Assembly: GCA_029864805.1 (NCBI GenBank)
Contig: JAOTSS010000018.1
Span: 1-33,903 of the forward strand
Length of the DNA stretch: 33,903 nucleotides
From: Candidatus Nitrosopumilus sp.
GTDB lineage: Archaea; Thermoproteota; Nitrososphaeria; Nitrososphaerales; Nitrosopumilaceae
Direction: 5' to 3'
The notes beneath the pieces are model-generated. The model saw only the letters and a program-made list of their open reading frames with translations, did not search any database and was not told the DNA's origin. This document shows, piece after piece, positions 31,247 to 33,903 of the stretch. Position numbers and translations under genes: made by a program. How positions within the stretch are numbered: position 1 is the stretch's first letter; each line of letters begins with the position of its first letter.

Positions 31247-33903
31247 ATTAAAAATTCGTGGAGCTCGACATCATAATTTAAAGAATTTAGATGTTGATAT
31301 TCCAAAAAATAAACTAGTTGTAATTAGTGGATTATCAGGTTCTGGAAAATCAACGTTAGCTTTTGACACAATTTATGCAGAAGGACAAAGACGATACGTT
31401 GAATCTCTTTCTGCATATGCGCGACAATTCCTAGAAATGATGGACAAACCTGATGTTGATTCTATTGAAGGATTGTCTCCGGCAATTTCCATTCAACAAA
31501 AAACTACCAGTAAAAACCCTCGTTCTACTGTGGGTACGACAACTGAAATTTATGATTACATGAGATTGCTTTATGCACGAATTGGAATTCCCTATTGTAC
31601 TAACTGTGGAAGAAAGGTCTCCACGCAATCAGTTGAGAGAATATGTGATTCTGTACTGAAAGATTTTTCAGGAAAAAAGATCCTGGTTTTGGCTCCCATC
31701 GTTCAAAGAAAAAAAGGAACGTATGAGAAACTATTTGAACAAATCACAAAGGACGGCTATTCTAGAATACGTATAAATGGTGAAATTTTGAGCCTAGATG
31801 ATGAGATTCCGCCACTTGATCGTCAAAAATGGCACAATATTGAGATTATAGTTGATAGAATTACCACTGAAAAATCTGAAAGATCTAGAATTTTTGAGGC
31901 AATTCAAACTGCAATAAAAGCGTCAAAGGGGGACGTAATGATTGCAACTGATAAGGCTGAAAAAATTTTCTCCCAAAATAACGCATGTCCATATTGTGGA
32001 TTAACAGTTGGTGAGTTAGAACCGCGCTCTTTTTCTTTTAATTCTCCGTTTGGTATGTGCAAAACTTGTAATGGTTTGGGAGTCAAGATGGAATTTGATG
32101 CTGATTTAGTAATTCCCGACAAGTCAAAATCAATTTTAGATGGAGCAATTGTTCCGTGGAGTGGACGATTCTCATCATTTAGACGACAAGCATTAAGATC
32201 TGTTGGAATGAAATTTGGTTTTGATTTGATGACTCCTTTGGAGAAAATTAAACCAAAACATTTTGATATTATTTTACATGGCACATCTGATTTGATTGAT
32301 TTTAAATATCGTTCAAAATCTGGGGATTCCTCTTGGCAGTATACTGATGCATTTGAAGGCGTACTTGTGAATCTTCAACGAGTATTCATGGAAACTGATT
32401 CTGAATCAAAACGAGAATGGCTAAAACAATTTATGCGTGATACTCCATGTACTACATGTAACGGCAAAAAATTAAAACCTGAATCTCTTGCAGTAAAAAT
32501 CAATGAACAAGGAATTATGGATGTTTGCAACATGTCTATTGATCATTGTTATGACTTCTTCTCTACTCTAAAATTAACTGAAAATGAACAATACATTGCA
32601 AAAGACGTTCTAAAAGAAATCAAAGAACGCCTAGAATTTTTAATGAATGTTGGATTAAATTATTTATCATTAAACAGGCTGAGCTCCACATTGTCTGGAG
32701 GTGAATCTCAAAGAATTCGATTGGCTACCCAGATTGGTTCTAACTTGACTGGTGTTTTGTATGTTCTTGATGAACCGACAATTGGATTGCATCAACGTGA
32801 TAATGCTAGACTCATTAAAACGCTACACAAACTACGAAATCTTGGAAATTCTGTTATAGTTGTAGAGCATGACGAAGAAGTTATACGAAATTCAGACTGG
32901 ATATTGGATTTGGGTCCTGGCGCAGGCGTTCATGGAGGAAACGTGGTTTTTGAAGGAACTGTGAAAAAAATTCTTAATGAAAGTGATTCTGTTACTGGTG
33001 CATATTTAATAGATAATTCTTTGATATCCTTACAAAACAAAATTCGCAACAGAACTGGCTCATTAATAATAAAAAAAGCATCGGAAAACAATCTTAAAGA
33101 TATTGATGTTGAGATTCCATTGGGGCTTTTTGTATCTATAACTGGAGTTTCAGGTTCTGGAAAATCTACTTTAATCAACGATGTATTGCTTAAAACTTTG
33201 GAAAGTCATTTTTACAAAACAAATGTCAGACCAGGTAATCACAAAGAGATCACTGGTTTAGAAAATATTGATAAAGTTATTGCAATTGATCAGTCTCCAA
33301 TTGGAAGAACACCTCGTTCAAATCCTGCAACATATATCGGTGCATTCACACCTATTAGAGAACTATATGCAAATACAACATTATCAAAAGAACGTGGTTA
33401 TGCTCCGGGACAATTTTCATTTAATGTCGCAGATGGTAGATGTTTTGCATGTGATGGGGATGGTGTCAAACAAATTGAAATGCAATTTTTATCTGATGTT
33501 TATGTAAAATGCGATGAATGTAAAGGAAAACGATACAACACTGAAACACTATCTGTATTATACAAGGGTAAAAATATTTCAGATATTTTGGATATGACTG
33601 TTTATGAAGCATTAAATTTCTTTGAAAATATTCCTTCAATTAAACGAAAATTACAAACAGTATATGATGTTGGATTAGGTTATATCAAACTAGGACAGTC
33701 ATCAACCACCCTTTCTGGTGGTGAAGCTCAAAGAGTTAAACTTGCATCTGAACTATCTAAACGTGGTACTGGAAAAACTCTCTATGTTTTAGATGAGCCT
33801 ACCACAGGATTGCATTTTGCAGATGTTCAAAAATTACTTGAGGTTCTTAATAGATTGGTAAATTTGGGAAATACTGTTGTAGTAATTGAGCATAACATGG
33901 ATG
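31233..33903 (+). CDS. uvrA: UvrABC excision nuclease, subunit A (3' partial)
   Basis: Starts at ATG 31233 inside the uvrB end and runs without a stop to the window edge: 890 codons of the usual roughly 940. Two ABC ATPase modules are seen: Walker [10 protein letters not shown] and GVSGSGKST, signatures [12 protein letters not shown] and [12 protein letters not shown], and Walker [10 protein letters not shown] (first) and TLYVLDEPT (second). Zinc modules are CTNCGRK, CPYCGL with CKTCNG, CTTCNG, and CFACDG with CDECKG. It forms the damage-sensing dimer. The 14-base overlap implies tight coupling with uvrB. uvrC is not in the window. Confidence 0.97.
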   Translation, partial: MAENKLKIRGARHHNLKNLDVDIPKNKLVVISGLSGSGKSTLAFDTIYAEGQRRYVESLSAYARQFLEMMDKPDVDSIEGLSPAISIQQKTTSKNPRSTVGTTTEIYDYMRLLYARIGIPYCTNCGRKVSTQSVERICDSVLKDFSGKKILVLAPIVQRKKGTYEKLFEQITKDGYSRIRINGEILSLDDEIPPLDRQKWHNIEIIVDRITTEKSERSRIFEAIQTAIKASKGDVMIATDKAEKIFSQNNACPYCGLTVGELEPRSFSFNSPFGMCKTCNGLGVKMEFDADLVIPDKSKSILDGAIVPWSGRFSSFRRQALRSVGMKFGFDLMTPLEKIKPKHFDIILHGTSDLIDFKYRSKSGDSSWQYTDAFEGVLVNLQRVFMETDSESKREWLKQFMRDTPCTTCNGKKLKPESLAVKINEQGIMDVCNMSIDHCYDFFSTLKLTENEQYIAKDVLKEIKERLEFLMNVGLNYLSLNRLSSTLSGGESQRIRLATQIGSNLTGVLYVLDEPTIGLHQRDNARLIKTLHKLRNLGNSVIVVEHDEEVIRNSDWILDLGPGAGVHGGNVVFEGTVKKILNESDSVTGAYLIDNSLISLQNKIRNRTGSLIIKKASENNLKDIDVEIPLGLFVSITGVSGSGKSTLINDVLLKTLESHFYKTNVRPGNHKEITGLENIDKVIAIDQSPIGRTPRSNPATYIGAFTPIRELYANTTLSKERGYAPGQFSFNVADGRCFACDGDGVKQIEMQFLSDVYVKCDECKGKRYNTETLSVLYKGKNISDILDMTVYEALNFFENIPSIKRKLQTVYDVGLGYIKLGQSSTTLSGGEAQRVKLASELSKRGTGKTLYVLDEPTTGLHFADVQKLLEVLNRLVNLGNTVVVIEHNMD

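Noticed and set aside
1..33903. CRISPR arrays, insertion sequences, integrase or attachment sites, rRNA genes
   Set aside because: No spaced short repeats, transposase frames, terminal inverted repeats or rRNA-like sequence were seen. The transposase-like segment in the B12 sensor is only an N-terminal domain resemblance.

Overview
The window looks like chromosome of a marine ammonia-oxidising archaeon (Nitrosopumilus-like Thaumarchaeota/Nitrososphaerota). Grounds: low GC; many TTG/GTG starts; TATA boxes about 26 nt before start codons (leaderless mRNAs); succinyl-CoA synthetase and an iron alcohol dehydrogenase of the kind used in the 3-hydroxypropionate/4-hydroxybutyrate cycle; a Dps-like ferritin; archaeal L40e; secreted proteins with the WVKNNAGWWADG repeat; bacterial-type UvrAB. 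It begins inside a Kef-type antiporter and ends inside uvrA. Functional assignments come from reading motifs by eye; no searches were run.

Layout. 1-1.8 kb: 5'-partial CPA2 antiporter with a frameshift, then a tiny membrane protein. 1.8-4.2 kb: membrane and secreted proteins of unknown function, and a two-gene unit of microproteins (a TFB-like helix-turn-helix and a zinc ribbon). 4.3-7.7 kb: SRPBCC protein, FAD-dependent phytoene-desaturase-like oxidoreductase, a CarH/LitR-like cobalamin-binding sensor and a YbgA (DUF1722) protein, a set resembling bacterial B12/light-controlled carotenoid and photoprotection clusters. 7.8-10.1 kb: two tandem secreted paralogues. 10.2-13.4 kb: a small broken gene, tRNA-Val(CAC) with a probable 20-nt intron at a non-canonical place, L40e, sucDC and small proteins. 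13.5-17.4 kb: Dps-like ferritin and ileS. 17.4-21.4 kb: purD, 5-formyl-THF cyclo-ligase, folD, ABM and cupin proteins, purN (purine and one-carbon metabolism). 21.5-23.6 kb: an MBL-fold nuclease and a run of small Cys-rich or charged proteins. 23.6-28.9 kb: glycerate 2-kinase, iron ADH, F420/flavin LLM oxidoreductase, small nucleic-acid-binding-like proteins and a PPOX-fold flavoprotein. 29.3 kb to the end: uvrB-uvrA.

Most notable observation. A near-palindromic 10-mer, TTAGCACTAG (roughly YTAG-N2-CTAR), lies with its gene-proximal base 48-51 nt before the start codon of at least eight genes between 2.5 and 8.9 kb, each time just upstream of a TATA box. It is present for the B12-sensor gene itself, ybgA, the desaturase-like gene, the HTH/zinc-ribbon pair, a membrane protein and three secreted proteins; the SRPBCC gene has a degenerate copy. 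I did not see it at this position at the housekeeping promoters I checked. I infer one co-regulated island, possibly light- or cobalamin-responsive, with the CarH-like protein and/or the HTH/zinc-ribbon pair as candidate regulators.

Several genes appear broken by one missing base in a short homopolymer (near 452, 3690, 10264, 10311 and 23245). This suggests sequencing or assembly error at least as much as real decay, and it affects several start and length calls.
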